Below, one piece after another: positions 8,432 to 18,065 of a stretch of DNA of 64,000 bases. Source of the DNA: Desulfovibrio sp. (GTDB lineage: Bacteria > Desulfobacterota > Desulfovibrionia > Desulfovibrionales > Desulfovibrionaceae). A model generated the notes under the pieces. The model was not told the DNA's origin and ran no database searches. It worked only from the letters and a program-made list of their open reading frames with translations. Positions within the stretch are counted from its first letter, which is position 1; each line of letters opens with the position of its first letter. A program made the position numbers and the translations under genes. Location: positions 106,594-170,593 of the forward strand of contig JAFSVD010000039.1 of NCBI GenBank assembly GCA_017450275.1, read 5' to 3'.

Positions 8432-8705
8432 GCAGGATGTTGCGAAAATTGCGGGATGTAGGTTGGTGCAAGAGAGCGTTGTGAGATCTCTCAGGATCGC
8501 CAAGGAAACATCTCCTTACGATCAAACGTGGACAAAGGTTGCTGACACAAAAGGTGATCGCAAAAAATATCCTGTTCTCAGCACCATCGCTACGCAGCAA
8601 AATATCGCGCACAAGGAGATGGTATCCAGAGCATAACACACTGAGAAGCAGGCAAGAAGGTTCGTTGTTTTGGCTCATACTGGCAAGAACACGGAACCCA
8701 AGGAA

Positions 8706-8772
8706 GCCCATAGAGCAAAAGTGTGCTATGTGTATGACAGTCAAAGCGTACAACAAGTGTAGGCTTTTTTTT
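8706..8772 (+). ncRNA. Array core 5: candidate small RNA
   Basis: Nearly identical to core 4 (CATAGAGCAAAAG variant), with eight Ts at 8765-8772. Cores 4 and 5 with their long spacers look like the most recent duplication in the array. Confidence 0.38.
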
Positions 8773-9046
8773 GCAGGATGTTGCGAAAATTGCGGGAGGT
8801 AGGTTAATGCAAGAGAGCGTTGTGAGATTTCTCACGATCGCCAAGGAAAGATCTCCTTACGATCAAACGTGGACAAAGGTTGCTGACACACAAGGTGATC
8901 GCAAAAAATATCCTGTTCCAAGCACCATCGCTACGCGCTACGATATCGCGCACAAGGAGATGGTATCCTCATTATACAACACTGAAAAGACTCCAAGAAC
9001 CTTCGTTGTTCTGCCTCATACTGACAAGGATACGAAACCCAAGGAA

Positions 9047-9113
9047 GTCCATATATCGAAAGGGTGCCAGATATATGACAGTCAAAGCATACAACAACTG
9101 TACTCTTTTTTTT
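9047..9113 (+). ncRNA. Array core 6: candidate small RNA
   Basis: Core with GCATACA/TGTACTC arms (two mismatched positions) and eight Ts at 9106-9113. The middle block is altered to GGGTGCCAGATATATGACAG, losing the GTGC...GCAC pairing seen in other copies. Confidence 0.33.
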
Positions 9114-9278
9114 GCCGAAGAGATGCTGACAGAATAGTTGTGCGCAAAAAATCGCCTGCTCTCAGCAAGACCGCGATAGATCACGCACAAGGAAATTGGT
9201 ATCCACAGTGTCCCTGGAAGCGCGCCAAGAACCTTCGTTGTTCTACCTAATCCTACCAAGAAGACAAAACACAACGAA

Positions 9279-9344
9279 GCCCATATATCGAAAGTGTGCC
9301 ATGTGCACGACAGTCAAAGCGTACAATACCTGTAGGCTTTTTTT
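9279..9344 (+). ncRNA. Array core 7: candidate small RNA
   Basis: Core with CATATATCGAAAG, the GTGC...GCAC mini-stem, a GCGTACA...TGTAGGC hairpin and seven Ts at 9338-9344. It is followed by another long-type spacer. Confidence 0.38.
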
Positions 9345-9629
9345 GCCGAAGATTTCAAAAAGTGCGGAAATGAGGCTGGCGAAAGAGAGCGTTGTGAGAT
9401 CTTTCACGATCGCCAAGAAAACTTGTCCTTACGATCAAACATAGAGAAAGGTTGTTGCTTCGCATGCTGAGACAAACGTTGTGTGCAAAAAATCTCCTGC
9501 TCCCAGCACCATCTCTACCCGACAAGATATCGCACAAAACAAGAGAGTATCCACAGCATAGCACACAGAGAAGCCGCCAAAAACGCTTGTTGTCCTAGCT
9601 CAACTGCCAAAGACATGAAATCCAATGAA

Positions 9630-9695
9630 ACCCACATATCGAAAGTGTGCCACGTGCACGACACTCAAAGCGTACAATACCTGTAGGCTTTTTTT
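9630..9695 (+). ncRNA. Array core 8: candidate small RNA
   Basis: Core closely matching core 7, beginning ACCCACATATCGAAAG, with seven Ts at 9689-9695. Confidence 0.38.
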
Positions 9696-9894
9696 GCCGA
9701 AGGTTTCAAAAAGTGCGGAAATGAGGCTGGTGAAAGAGAGCGTTGAGAGATTTTTCACGATCGCCAAGGAAACATGTCCTTACGATCAAACGTGGACAAA
9801 GAAGGAGATGGTATTCACAATATAACACACCAAGAAGCCGCCAAAAACCTCCGTTGTTCTGTCTCATACTGCCAAGCACATGGCTCCCAACAAA

Positions 9895-9960
9895 GCCCAT
9901 ATATCAAAAGCGTGCCACGTGTACGACAGTCAAAGCGTACAACAAGTGTCGGCTTTTTTT
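9895..9960 (+). ncRNA. Array core 9: candidate small RNA
   Basis: Last recognisable core, with seven Ts at 9954-9960. The 3' arm has drifted to TGTCGGC, weakening the hairpin. A decayed long-type spacer follows to about 10,055. Confidence 0.33.
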
Positions 9961-10275
9961 GCCGAAGAGGTTATAAACAGCGGAAATGAGGCTGGCGAAA
10001 GGGAGGGTTGTGAGACTCCAAAAGAGATCGCCAACAAAACGTATCCTTACGATCAAGAGCTTTGTGTATCCACAACGAGCATAGTAAGAGAGGAATCGCT
10101 CGTCATTGTGACAGAAAAGAAAGAGCGAATTATCGTTTTTTTTGCGGAGTCCTAAGTATTCGTTGTCGGGAAAAGAGTCCAAACCTTGGCGCAGAAAAGC
10201 CCAACAAGAGTAGAGCCTCAGCGAAAAAAACAGCGCATGCAGGGAGAAAAGAAAGAGCTCTAAAAAGCATCGGGA

Positions 10276-13200
10276 TCAATTTTTTTGCGCAAGCATTGAT
10301 CCAAAGTGCTTGGCAAAAAAGGCGTTCGCTATGAGGCGAGCACGATCCAAACACACATAGACAACAGGTGTTGTGTAGAGAGTGACGATTTGTCCAACGA
10401 TCAGACCGCCCACAATCGTGATTCCCAAGGGCTGCCTCAGTTCAGCGCCATCACCTTGTCCTAAGGCTAAAGGAATGGCACCAAAGACCGCAGCAGCTGT
10501 CGTCATCATAATCGGACGGAAGCGCAGTTTGCATGCCCGAAAGATGGCATTGGCAGAATCATAGCCTTTTGATCTGGTGGCATCGATGGCAAAATCAACC
10601 ATCATAATGGCATTCTTTTTAACGATTCCCGCCAAAAGCAAAATCCCAATAAGAGCAATCACACTGAATTCCTTTCCGCAACAGAAGAGCGCAAGCAGAG
10701 CTCCAATGCCAGCGGAAGGAATGGTTGAGAGGATAGTGATGGGATGAATGAGACTTTCATAGAGAATACCAAGCACGATGTACAAAAAAAGAACCGCAGC
10801 AATAATCAAAATGATCTGACTGTTGAGACTATCAGAAAACATCTTTGCCGTTCCCTGAAAACTGCCGACAATTTTAGAGGGCATACCAAGAGAAAAGCGG
10901 GTTTCATCGATCACGGTTTTTGCCTGGGAGAGAGAGACTCCAGGGGGAAGATTAAAGGATATGGTCACGGCGGCAAACTGTCCCTGATGGGCAACGCTCA
11001 AGGGAGCATGGGATGGAGAGACCGTGGCAACACTTGTAAGCGGCACAAGACCATTGGTGCCCTTGACATAGATTTTGGCAAGGCTTTGGGGATCTTCAAG
11101 AAGCGGAGAAGCAAACTCCATAACAACCTTGTATTGATTCTTGTCAAGATAGATCGTTGAAATCTGACGTTGGCCAAAGGCATTGTTTAATGCGCTATCG
11201 ACATCCCGCATGGATATGCCCAAAGCAGCCAAACGATCCCTATTGATGGTAAGCGCTGTTTCAAGCGCTCTGTCTTCAATATCGGTATCAACATCGCGCA
11301 AAAGGGGTTGTTTTGCGAGAGCTGCGTGGAGTTTTGCTGCCCATTCCTTGAGCGCACGCAGATCGTCAGCCTGCAGGGTATACTGGTATTGGGATCTGGC
11401 ACTGCGTCCCCCCATCATAATATCTTGGGCTGGCATCATAAAAACCTGCAGTCCTGGTTCCTGGGAAACTTTGGCGCGAAGACGACCAATCACCGCAAGA
11501 ATGCTGACCTTGCGCTCTTTCAGCGGTTTTAAGGAAATAAAAAGTCCCCCGCCACCGCGATTGCCTGAAAAATGGGCAGAGACCTGACTCACCGCAGGAT
11601 CTTCGCCGATCACACGAACAATACGCGTGAGTTTTTCTTCCATATTGAGAAAGGATGCGCTCTGATCGGTGCGCAATCCGCCCATGATAACCCCGGTGTC
11701 CTGGGTTGGGAAAAAGCCCTTGGGGATCATGATAAAGAGAACAATGTTGGCAACAATCACAGCAAGAAGAACGAGCAGGGTCAAAAAAGGATGCCTGAGA
11801 ACAGTATGAAGCGTTCGTAAATACCCTTTGTGCATCCACACAAATCCCCGCTCAAAGAGGCTGCCAAGAAGAGTGAGCAAATACATACTACGCTTTACTT
11901 CCTTGGTCTGGCTGTTCTTTGGATGCTTTTTGCCGAAGAGGTGCGCACACATCATCGGTGTAGTCATAAGAGATATCACCATGGAGAACAAGACCGCGCA
12001 CGTTAAGACAATAGCAAATTCCCTAAAGAGACGACCAATATAGCCCCCAAGCAAAAGGAGGGGCAAAAAAACAGCAACCAGCGAAAGGGAGATCGAAACA
12101 ACCGTAAAGCCCACTTCTTTGGATCCCTGAATGGCTGCTTCTTTGGCGCTTTTGCCCATTTCATAATGACGCATACAGTTTTCAAGCACAACAATGGCAT
12201 CATCAACAACAAAACCCGTACTGACCGTTAACGCCATGAGCGAGAGATTGTCGAGGCTATAGCCAAGCACATACATAACCGCAAAGGTGGCAATCAACGA
12301 TACCGGAGCAGCGACTGCGGGAATCAAGGTTGCCCGAATACTTTGGAGGAAAAAGAGCGTTACCAAGACAACCAGGATAACCGAAAGCACCAGGCTTTTT
12401 TCAACTTCATGGAGGGAAGAACGGATTGTGATGGAGCGATCGGTTCGAATATCGAGAGAAACACTGGAGGGCAACCAGGCCTGCAGCTGGGGCAAAAGCG
12501 TTTTGATTCTGTCCACGGTTTCAATGATATTGCCGCCAGAGGCCAAAAAAACCAACAATAAAACAGAAGGTTGGCCGTTGGCGAGTGCCATGTTTCTGGC
12601 ATTTTGCGTAGCAAGACTGACCTGCGCTATATCCCGAAGACGCACAATGGCTCTGCCGTTGTTGGCAACGATCAAATTTTCATAATCAGATACATCAGTC
12701 AGTTGGTCACTCGCGTCAAGAATCCAGAAATTACGGCTGTTTTCAAGCACTCCCTTGGGGATAAAGGCGTTGGCATTGACAAGCGCCTGACGGACGGTTT
12801 CAGTCGTAATGCCGCAGCGATTGAGACCGTCTGGATCGAGTTGTACGCGTATGGCTGGCATGGCACCGCCACCGATTGTGACCTCACCCACGCCCTGTAT
12901 CTGCGAAAGTTTTTGTGCAAGAACCGTTGAGGCTAAATCATAGAGTTGCGCACGGCTGTGTAAAGGCGAGGTGAGCGAGCAAATGAGAATAGGAGCGCCT
13001 GCGGGATTAAACTTTCGATAGGTTGGATTTGATGGCATGGTTGGGAGAATGCTGTGGGCTGCGGCAATGGCTGCTTGAATATCCCTTGCAGCACCGTCTG
13101 CATTGCGATCTAAATCAAATTGCACAATGACATTGGTTTGCCCAAGACCACTTTTTGATGTCATCTCCGTGATACCAGCAATGCGCCCCATAGCGCGTTC

Positions 13201-13437
13201 AAGCGGCGTAGCAACGGTTGCTGCCATCGTTTCAGGACTGGCTCCTGGCAATTGCGCCCGCACCATGACAACAGGAAAATCAACCGAAGGGAGAGGGGCA
13301 ACGGGCAGAAGACCAAAGGAGACGATACCAGCAAGAGCCAAGGCAAGCGTGAGCAAGGTTGTTGCCACCGGTCGCTCAATGCACAAGGCCGAAAACGTAA
13401 AGGAAAGGCGAAAGGCAGAATCAAAGGACTTTGACAC
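10276..13437 (-). CDS. mdtC: RND multidrug efflux permease, MdtC-type
   Basis: A 1053-residue inner-membrane proton-driven transporter of the HAE1/RND family. It has the N-terminal helix then GLLPVAPLPSVDFP, the porter-domain pattern GASPETMAATVATPLERA, the paired aspartates of TM4 in TGFVVDDAIVVLEN, and a TM10-region lysine in KKNAIMMVDFA. The GTG start at 13437 has AAAGGA 7 bases upstream. It is the third gene of the efflux operon, 94 bp after mdtB; in E. coli MdtB and MdtC form a mixed trimer. Which of the two permeases is the B or C type is an inference from order. No clear terminator was seen after it. Confidence 0.88.
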   Translation of the reverse strand: MSKSFDSAFRLSFTFSALCIERPVATTLLTLALALAGIVSFGLLPVAPLPSVDFPVVMVRAQLPGASPETMAATVATPLERAMGRIAGITEMTSKSGLGQTNVIVQFDLDRNADGAARDIQAAIAAAHSILPTMPSNPTYRKFNPAGAPILICSLTSPLHSRAQLYDLASTVLAQKLSQIQGVGEVTIGGGAMPAIRVQLDPDGLNRCGITTETVRQALVNANAFIPKGVLENSRNFWILDASDQLTDVSDYENLIVANNGRAIVRLRDIAQVSLATQNARNMALANGQPSVLLLVFLASGGNIIETVDRIKTLLPQLQAWLPSSVSLDIRTDRSITIRSSLHEVEKSLVLSVILVVLVTLFFLQSIRATLIPAVAAPVSLIATFAVMYVLGYSLDNLSLMALTVSTGFVVDDAIVVLENCMRHYEMGKSAKEAAIQGSKEVGFTVVSISLSLVAVFLPLLLLGGYIGRLFREFAIVLTCAVLFSMVISLMTTPMMCAHLFGKKHPKNSQTKEVKRSMYLLTLLGSLFERGFVWMHKGYLRTLHTVLRHPFLTLLVLLAVIVANIVLFIMIPKGFFPTQDTGVIMGGLRTDQSASFLNMEEKLTRIVRVIGEDPAVSQVSAHFSGNRGGGGLFISLKPLKERKVSILAVIGRLRAKVSQEPGLQVFMMPAQDIMMGGRSARSQYQYTLQADDLRALKEWAAKLHAALAKQPLLRDVDTDIEDRALETALTINRDRLAALGISMRDVDSALNNAFGQRQISTIYLDKNQYKVVMEFASPLLEDPQSLAKIYVKGTNGLVPLTSVATVSPSHAPLSVAHQGQFAAVTISFNLPPGVSLSQAKTVIDETRFSLGMPSKIVGSFQGTAKMFSDSLNSQIILIIAAVLFLYIVLGILYESLIHPITILSTIPSAGIGALLALFCCGKEFSVIALIGILLLAGIVKKNAIMMVDFAIDATRSKGYDSANAIFRACKLRFRPIMMTTAAAVFGAIPLALGQGDGAELRQPLGITIVGGLIVGQIVTLYTTPVVYVCLDRARLIANAFFAKHFGSMLAQKN

Positions 13438-13531
13438 AGGCGTTCCTTTGCATCAAATTGGCTACTGTTCACAAAAGTTGTGAAAGCGCATGCGCCTTCA
13501 CCCAATCACGCATCTTCACGATGTGAGTCCG

Positions 13532-16500
13532 TTATTCTGGTGTATTTTCCTTCGAAGACCACAACATCTTCAGTCGGTCAAACCAAAGATAGATGACGGG
13601 TGTGGTAAACAAGGTGAGAACTTGACTGACGAGAAGTCCTCCTATCATCGTCACCCCCAAAGGACGTCGAATCTCACATCCCATGCCGGATCCAATGACG
13701 AGAGGAAGGGCACCCAAGAGCGCTGCCATTGTTGTCATGAGAATGGGGCGTAGACGAAGCAGGCAGGCTTTTCTGATGGCCGCATGGGGAGACAAGCCTT
13801 CCTTGCGTTCAGCCCAAAGCGCAAAATCGATCAGCATAATGGCATTTTTCTTCACAATACCGATCAAGAGAATAATGCCAATGATGCCGGCAATCCCCAA
13901 ATCCATATGAAAGAGCGCTAAAGCCACAAGGGCTCCAACTCCAGCCGAGGGCAGGGTTGAGATAATCGTTATAGGATGTATATAGCTTTCGTATAAAATC
14001 CCTAGAACAATATACACGGTCACAAGGGCTGCCAAAATCAACCATATCTGATCGGTGGCGGAGGTGCTAAAGGCCTTTGCCGCGCCTTGAAGCGCTAAAC
14101 TCATCGAAGCCGGAAGCCCCAAACGCGCTTTTTCTTCTTCAATGGCATCCAAACAGGCGCCAAGCGATGCATTGGGCGCTATACCAAAAGAAATTGTCGC
14201 CATGGCGAACTGTCCCTGCCTGCCATAGGAGAGACGACTTGCTCGCTCAACCGGTCGAACCAGGACTGAAAGGGGCACGGTTTTGCCATCGCTCGACTTA
14301 ACATAGATGCTTTCAAGATCTTTTGGCCCTCGGCGAAACTCAGGAGCGACTTCAAGGACTACTTTATACTGGTTGGTTTGGGTAAAAATCGTGGAAATCT
14401 GCCGCTGGCCATAGGCATCGTAGAGGGCATTATCAATACTTTCCATGGAAATCCCAAGACTTCCAGCCATATCCCGATCAATATCGATCCACAATTGCCG
14501 CCCCTTGGCCTGGAGGTCGTGGGCAACATGGGCAAATTCGGGACGGTGAGAAAGCGCATCGCATACCTTGGGTACCCAGATCTCAAGCTCTTCTTGATTC
14601 AAGGCGTCGATAGAAAATTGATATTGAAAGCGAGAAACGCGATCCTCGATGGTTAAATCCTGGACAGGCTGGATAAAGAGCAAAAGACCTGGAAGCGTTG
14701 CGCCCTTGGCCATAAGGCGTTCGCAAACCTCATCTGCCCGATCGGAGCGCGCTGAAAGCTCCTTGAGCTTCATGGTCAAACGGGATGTCCCTGGACTTTG
14801 ATTGGTGCCATCAACGCCGACAAAAAAAGCAATCGATTCCACGGCAGGATCGTCTAAAAGACAATCGGCAATCTCTCGTTGGCGCTTCGTCATGCCAAGA
14901 AAGGACGTATCCTGTGGGGATTCACAAATCCCCTGTATGATCCCTGTATCCTGCACAGGGAAAAAACCCTTGGGGATCCAGATATAGCAAAGGCACGTAA
15001 GTATGAGAGTCGCCAGAGCAACACAGAGTGTTGCCTTTTGATGGGATAAAATAAGATCGAGTTTTCCTTCATACCATCGCAAAAGAGCGGAAAAGAAAAG
15101 ACCGTTCGTCGCACTAGGGGTTCTTTTGAGTATTGTTGCACAGAGCATAGGCGTCAATGTCAACGAAATAAGCCCTGAGAGTAAGATGGTAGCAGCGAGT
15201 GTTATGGCAAACTCCCGAAAGAGCCGTCCGGCAATCCCTCCCATACATAAAAGCGGAATTAAGACGGCAACCAGGGAGATGGTGAGTGAGACAATCGTAA
15301 AACCAATCTGTCCGGCTCCTGTCAAGGATGCCTGGAGGGCATTTTGGCCTTCTTCGCGAAAACGCACGATATTTTCGATAACCACAATGGCATCATCGAC
15401 AACAAAACCCGTCGCGATCACCAAAGCCATCAAGGTCAAATTGTTCAGCGAATAGCCGGCGAGATACATGATACCACAGGAACCAATGAGGGAGAGCGGC
15501 ACGGCAACGGCGGGAATAAAGGTTGCTTGCATATCCCGCAAAAAAAGCCAGATGGCGAAAATAACCATGACAATGGAGAGCATAAGCTCTAACTGCACAT
15601 CGTGCACGGTTGCTCGGATACTTTCTGTTTTATCCGTGATCACAGAGACATGGATATTGCCTGGCAAGGTCTCAAGAATCGACGGCAAAACCGTGTGGAT
15701 GCGCTCGGCAACAGCAATCACATTGGCTCCTGGCTGGCGCTGAATCGAAAGCAAAATGGCCTGGGTAAAGCTTGTTTTCGTCTCTTGCTTGTGGGCAACA
15801 TAGGCTGCCAGACGAATATTTTCGGCATCTTCTTTCACTGTCGCTACATCGCGCAATCGCAAGGGAGCGCCATTTTTATAGCCAATGATCGTCTTGGCAT
15901 AGTCCAAGGCACTCGTTAATTGATCGTTGGCATCGATACTGCTTGCTCTCTCCTTGCCGTCAAAACTGCCTTTGGAGCCATTGACATTGGCTGCGCTTAT
16001 GGCTGTTCGAATATCAGCAAGCGTGAAACCAGCACTGGCTAAGACCTTGGGATTGACCTGAATACGCACAGCAGGGCGTTGACCGCCTGAAAGGGTGACA
16101 AGACCAACACCCAGAATTTGAGAAATCTTTTGGGCAAGACGTGTGTCCGCAATATCTTCCAATTGCGTCATAGGCACATCATCGCTTGTCACGGCAATGG
16201 TCATAATCGGCGGATCCGCTGGATTGACTTTATTATAGATGGGCGGACTGGGGAGGTCGTTTGGAAGAAGACTTCCTGCGGCATTAATCGCTGCCTGCAC
16301 CTCCTGTTCTGCTGAATCCAATTCCTTGCTGAGTTCAAACTGCAAGGTGATCACTGAAGAACCGGCCGACGATTGGGAGAGCATCTGCGCAAGACCTGGC
16401 ATGGAACCAAATTGGCGCTCAAGCGGTGCTGTGACTTTGCGCACCATGACATCAGCACTGGCTCCAGGATACAAGGTCTGCACCTGAATAGTGGGATAGT

Positions 16501-16621
16501 CTATCTCAGGCAGTGCCGAAATCGGGAGGGCACGATAGCTCAGGATGCCAGCCAATAACAGGGCAAGCATGCACAAACTCGTTGCAACCGGTCGAAGGAT
16601 AAAAAGCCGCGATATATTCAT
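13532..16621 (-). CDS. mdtB: RND multidrug efflux permease, MdtB-type
   Basis: A 1029-residue RND permease paralogous to the next gene. Visible landmarks are LPISALPEIDYPTIQVQTLY, GASADVMVRKVTAPLERQFG, the TM4 aspartates in ATGFVVDDAIVVIEN, and KKNAIMLIDFALWAE near TM10. Alternating periplasmic porter domains and 12 membrane spans are expected from the family. The ATG at 16621 is preceded by GGAAGAAG. It lies 223 bp downstream of the adaptor gene, an unusually large gap for this operon type, in which I see no gene. Confidence 0.88.
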   Translation of the reverse strand: MNISRLFILRPVATSLCMLALLLAGILSYRALPISALPEIDYPTIQVQTLYPGASADVMVRKVTAPLERQFGSMPGLAQMLSQSSAGSSVITLQFELSKELDSAEQEVQAAINAAGSLLPNDLPSPPIYNKVNPADPPIMTIAVTSDDVPMTQLEDIADTRLAQKISQILGVGLVTLSGGQRPAVRIQVNPKVLASAGFTLADIRTAISAANVNGSKGSFDGKERASSIDANDQLTSALDYAKTIIGYKNGAPLRLRDVATVKEDAENIRLAAYVAHKQETKTSFTQAILLSIQRQPGANVIAVAERIHTVLPSILETLPGNIHVSVITDKTESIRATVHDVQLELMLSIVMVIFAIWLFLRDMQATFIPAVAVPLSLIGSCGIMYLAGYSLNNLTLMALVIATGFVVDDAIVVIENIVRFREEGQNALQASLTGAGQIGFTIVSLTISLVAVLIPLLCMGGIAGRLFREFAITLAATILLSGLISLTLTPMLCATILKRTPSATNGLFFSALLRWYEGKLDLILSHQKATLCVALATLILTCLCYIWIPKGFFPVQDTGIIQGICESPQDTSFLGMTKRQREIADCLLDDPAVESIAFFVGVDGTNQSPGTSRLTMKLKELSARSDRADEVCERLMAKGATLPGLLLFIQPVQDLTIEDRVSRFQYQFSIDALNQEELEIWVPKVCDALSHRPEFAHVAHDLQAKGRQLWIDIDRDMAGSLGISMESIDNALYDAYGQRQISTIFTQTNQYKVVLEVAPEFRRGPKDLESIYVKSSDGKTVPLSVLVRPVERASRLSYGRQGQFAMATISFGIAPNASLGACLDAIEEEKARLGLPASMSLALQGAAKAFSTSATDQIWLILAALVTVYIVLGILYESYIHPITIISTLPSAGVGALVALALFHMDLGIAGIIGIILLIGIVKKNAIMLIDFALWAERKEGLSPHAAIRKACLLRLRPILMTTMAALLGALPLVIGSGMGCEIRRPLGVTMIGGLLVSQVLTLFTTPVIYLWFDRLKMLWSSKENTPE

Positions 16622-16844
16622 ACTACTTCTTCCAGACTGGCCAGATGGGAGAACACCTCATACAATCTTCTTTTGAGACGTTCTCATTGGTTGGAACCAG
16701 ATCCTCTCAGCGCAGAGGGGCGTAAAAACACATACAAGCCCTTACCGCAGAGAATACGCTTTTGAATGTCTGCTTGGGATAGAGGAGATGCACCATACGG
16801 CGCTCTTCTTTGGGGCTACACTGAACAAGCCCACAACGATGCGC

Positions 16845-18065
16845 TTACTCGGAGGCCTCTGCGATGGATTCTGCCATAGGGGTATCCGTGGTATTGGTGA
16901 TGGAAACCGATGCGCCGTCTCGCAATCGATCAACCCCATCGACCACCACCATTTCCTGAGCTTTCAGCCCTTCCGTCACAACAACAAGACGTGGCGTCTC
17001 AAGCCCAAGGCTCACCGTTCGAACATGGACTGTTCCTCGACTCGCGGGCCTAGCTTTGCCAGGGACGTCCTTTGAATCGTTCACCGTCTGGCGAACCACA
17101 TAGACATAGGTTCCCTTGGATCCGATCTGGATGGCAGCGGCAGGAACAGTGACGGCATTGCGCACGATATCCACACAGAGCCTGGCATTGACAAACTGAT
17201 TGGGATAGAGCGATTTATCGGCATTGGCAAAACGCGCTTTCACCCGCACGGTTCCGGTTTCGGTATCGATTTCGTTATCCAGGGAGAGAAGCGCCCCCTT
17301 AGCCAAGAGATGCTTCTGCGCCCGATCCCAGGCCTGGACAACAATCGGTTTTGTCTTGGATGCGGCAACAGCCTTGATCACCAAAGACACTGTTGTTTCT
17401 GGGAGCGTAAACAAAATATCACAGGGGCTCACTTCGGTGATCCGCACAATGTCTGCATCGCTCGTTGTGATTTGATTGCCCACGTCCACTTTGCGAAGCC
17501 CTGTTATCCCACTTGCAGGGGCTGTGATCCGACTGTATTCCAATTGCAGCCGCGCTGTCTCACAGGCCGCTCTGTCTGACACCACCGCCCCCTCGTATTG
17601 AGCAACAAGCGCCTTTTGTGTATCGTATTTCTGCCGTTCCACATAATCTCTTTGCACAAGACTTGCGTATCGCTCAAGATCGCGCTTGGCATTGGCCAAT
17701 TGCGCCCGATCGCTCGCAAGCCGGCCTTCGGCCTCCTGTAAGGCTGCCCGAAACGGTCTCGGATCGATTTCAGCCAAGAGGTCGCCAGCACGGACATACT
17801 GCCCCTCCTGAAAATGGAGTTGCATCAATTGTCCTGTCACACGACTTTTTACCAAGACATCGCTTGAGGGCACAACGGTTCCTATCCCTTGCAAGAAATA
17901 CGGCACATCCTGCGAACGCGCCGTTGCTGTGCGAACCGGCACCGTGGCGCCACCCCGCATATCAGGCATGCCCCCTTTTTGGGACTTTGCCCGCACAAAG
18001 AAAAGACAAAGACCAAGGATCACAATCCCAAGGACAATCCATCGAAGAACGCGTTTCATCCTCAT
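16845..18065 (-). CDS. mdtA: RND efflux periplasmic adaptor (MdtA-type)
   Basis: The 406-residue membrane-fusion protein has an N-terminal anchor (RWIVLGIVILGLCLFFV) followed by the adaptor core: VPVRTATARSQDVPYFLQGIG, a lipoyl half-motif near KSRVTGQLMQLHFQEGQYV, a long coiled-coil hairpin (EAEGRLASDRAQLANAKRDL), and the second half ITAPASGITGLRKVDVGN. It bridges the RND permeases to an outer-membrane channel. ATG 18065 has GGGGAG 8 bases upstream; a longer frame to 18230 would put extra residues before the anchor. It is the first gene of the operon. No TolC-type gene is present in the window, so the channel is probably encoded elsewhere. Confidence 0.9.
   Translation of the reverse strand: MRMKRVLRWIVLGIVILGLCLFFVRAKSQKGGMPDMRGGATVPVRTATARSQDVPYFLQGIGTVVPSSDVLVKSRVTGQLMQLHFQEGQYVRAGDLLAEIDPRPFRAALQEAEGRLASDRAQLANAKRDLERYASLVQRDYVERQKYDTQKALVAQYEGAVVSDRAACETARLQLEYSRITAPASGITGLRKVDVGNQITTSDADIVRITEVSPCDILFTLPETTVSLVIKAVAASKTKPIVVQAWDRAQKHLLAKGALLSLDNEIDTETGTVRVKARFANADKSLYPNQFVNARLCVDIVRNAVTVPAAAIQIGSKGTYVYVVRQTVNDSKDVPGKARPASRGTVHVRTVSLGLETPRLVVVTEGLKAQEMVVVDGVDRLRDGASVSITNTTDTPMAESIAEASE

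Larger units (their letters stand above)
7484..10055 (+). repeat. Nine-unit tandem repeat array with terminator-like hairpins
   Basis: About 2.6 kb is made of degenerate direct repeats. Each unit holds a conserved 66-69 nt core (pattern CCATATATCGAAAG, then GTGCCATGTGCACGA, then GTCAAAGCGTACAAC...TGTAGGC or TGTACTC and 7-10 Ts). Spacers between cores share CCTGCTCCCAGCACCATCGC, GCGCACAAGGAGATGGTATCC and TTGTTCTGGCTCATACT-like blocks. T tracts end near 7602, 7847, 8090, 8431, 8772, 9113, 9344, 9695 and 9960, giving two periods: about 240 bp, and about 342 bp in units carrying an extra roughly 105-bp block (seen at 8091-8196). The array starts inside the 3' end of maf and fades out after 10,055. 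No known mobile element, CRISPR or integron signature is visible. Minus-strand frames show no supported gene. Confidence 0.85.

Noticed and set aside
7725-9274. Repeated minus-strand frames in the array (for example with YALTVIHMAHFCSMGF)
   Set aside because: They mirror the repeat rather than a gene: copies are broken at different points, have no ribosome sites and read antisense to the terminator-like cores.
7484-10055. CRISPR array or integron cassette array
   Set aside because: Units are long, diverged and lack short identical repeats with unique spacers; no cas gene, integrase or attC-like symmetry is visible.
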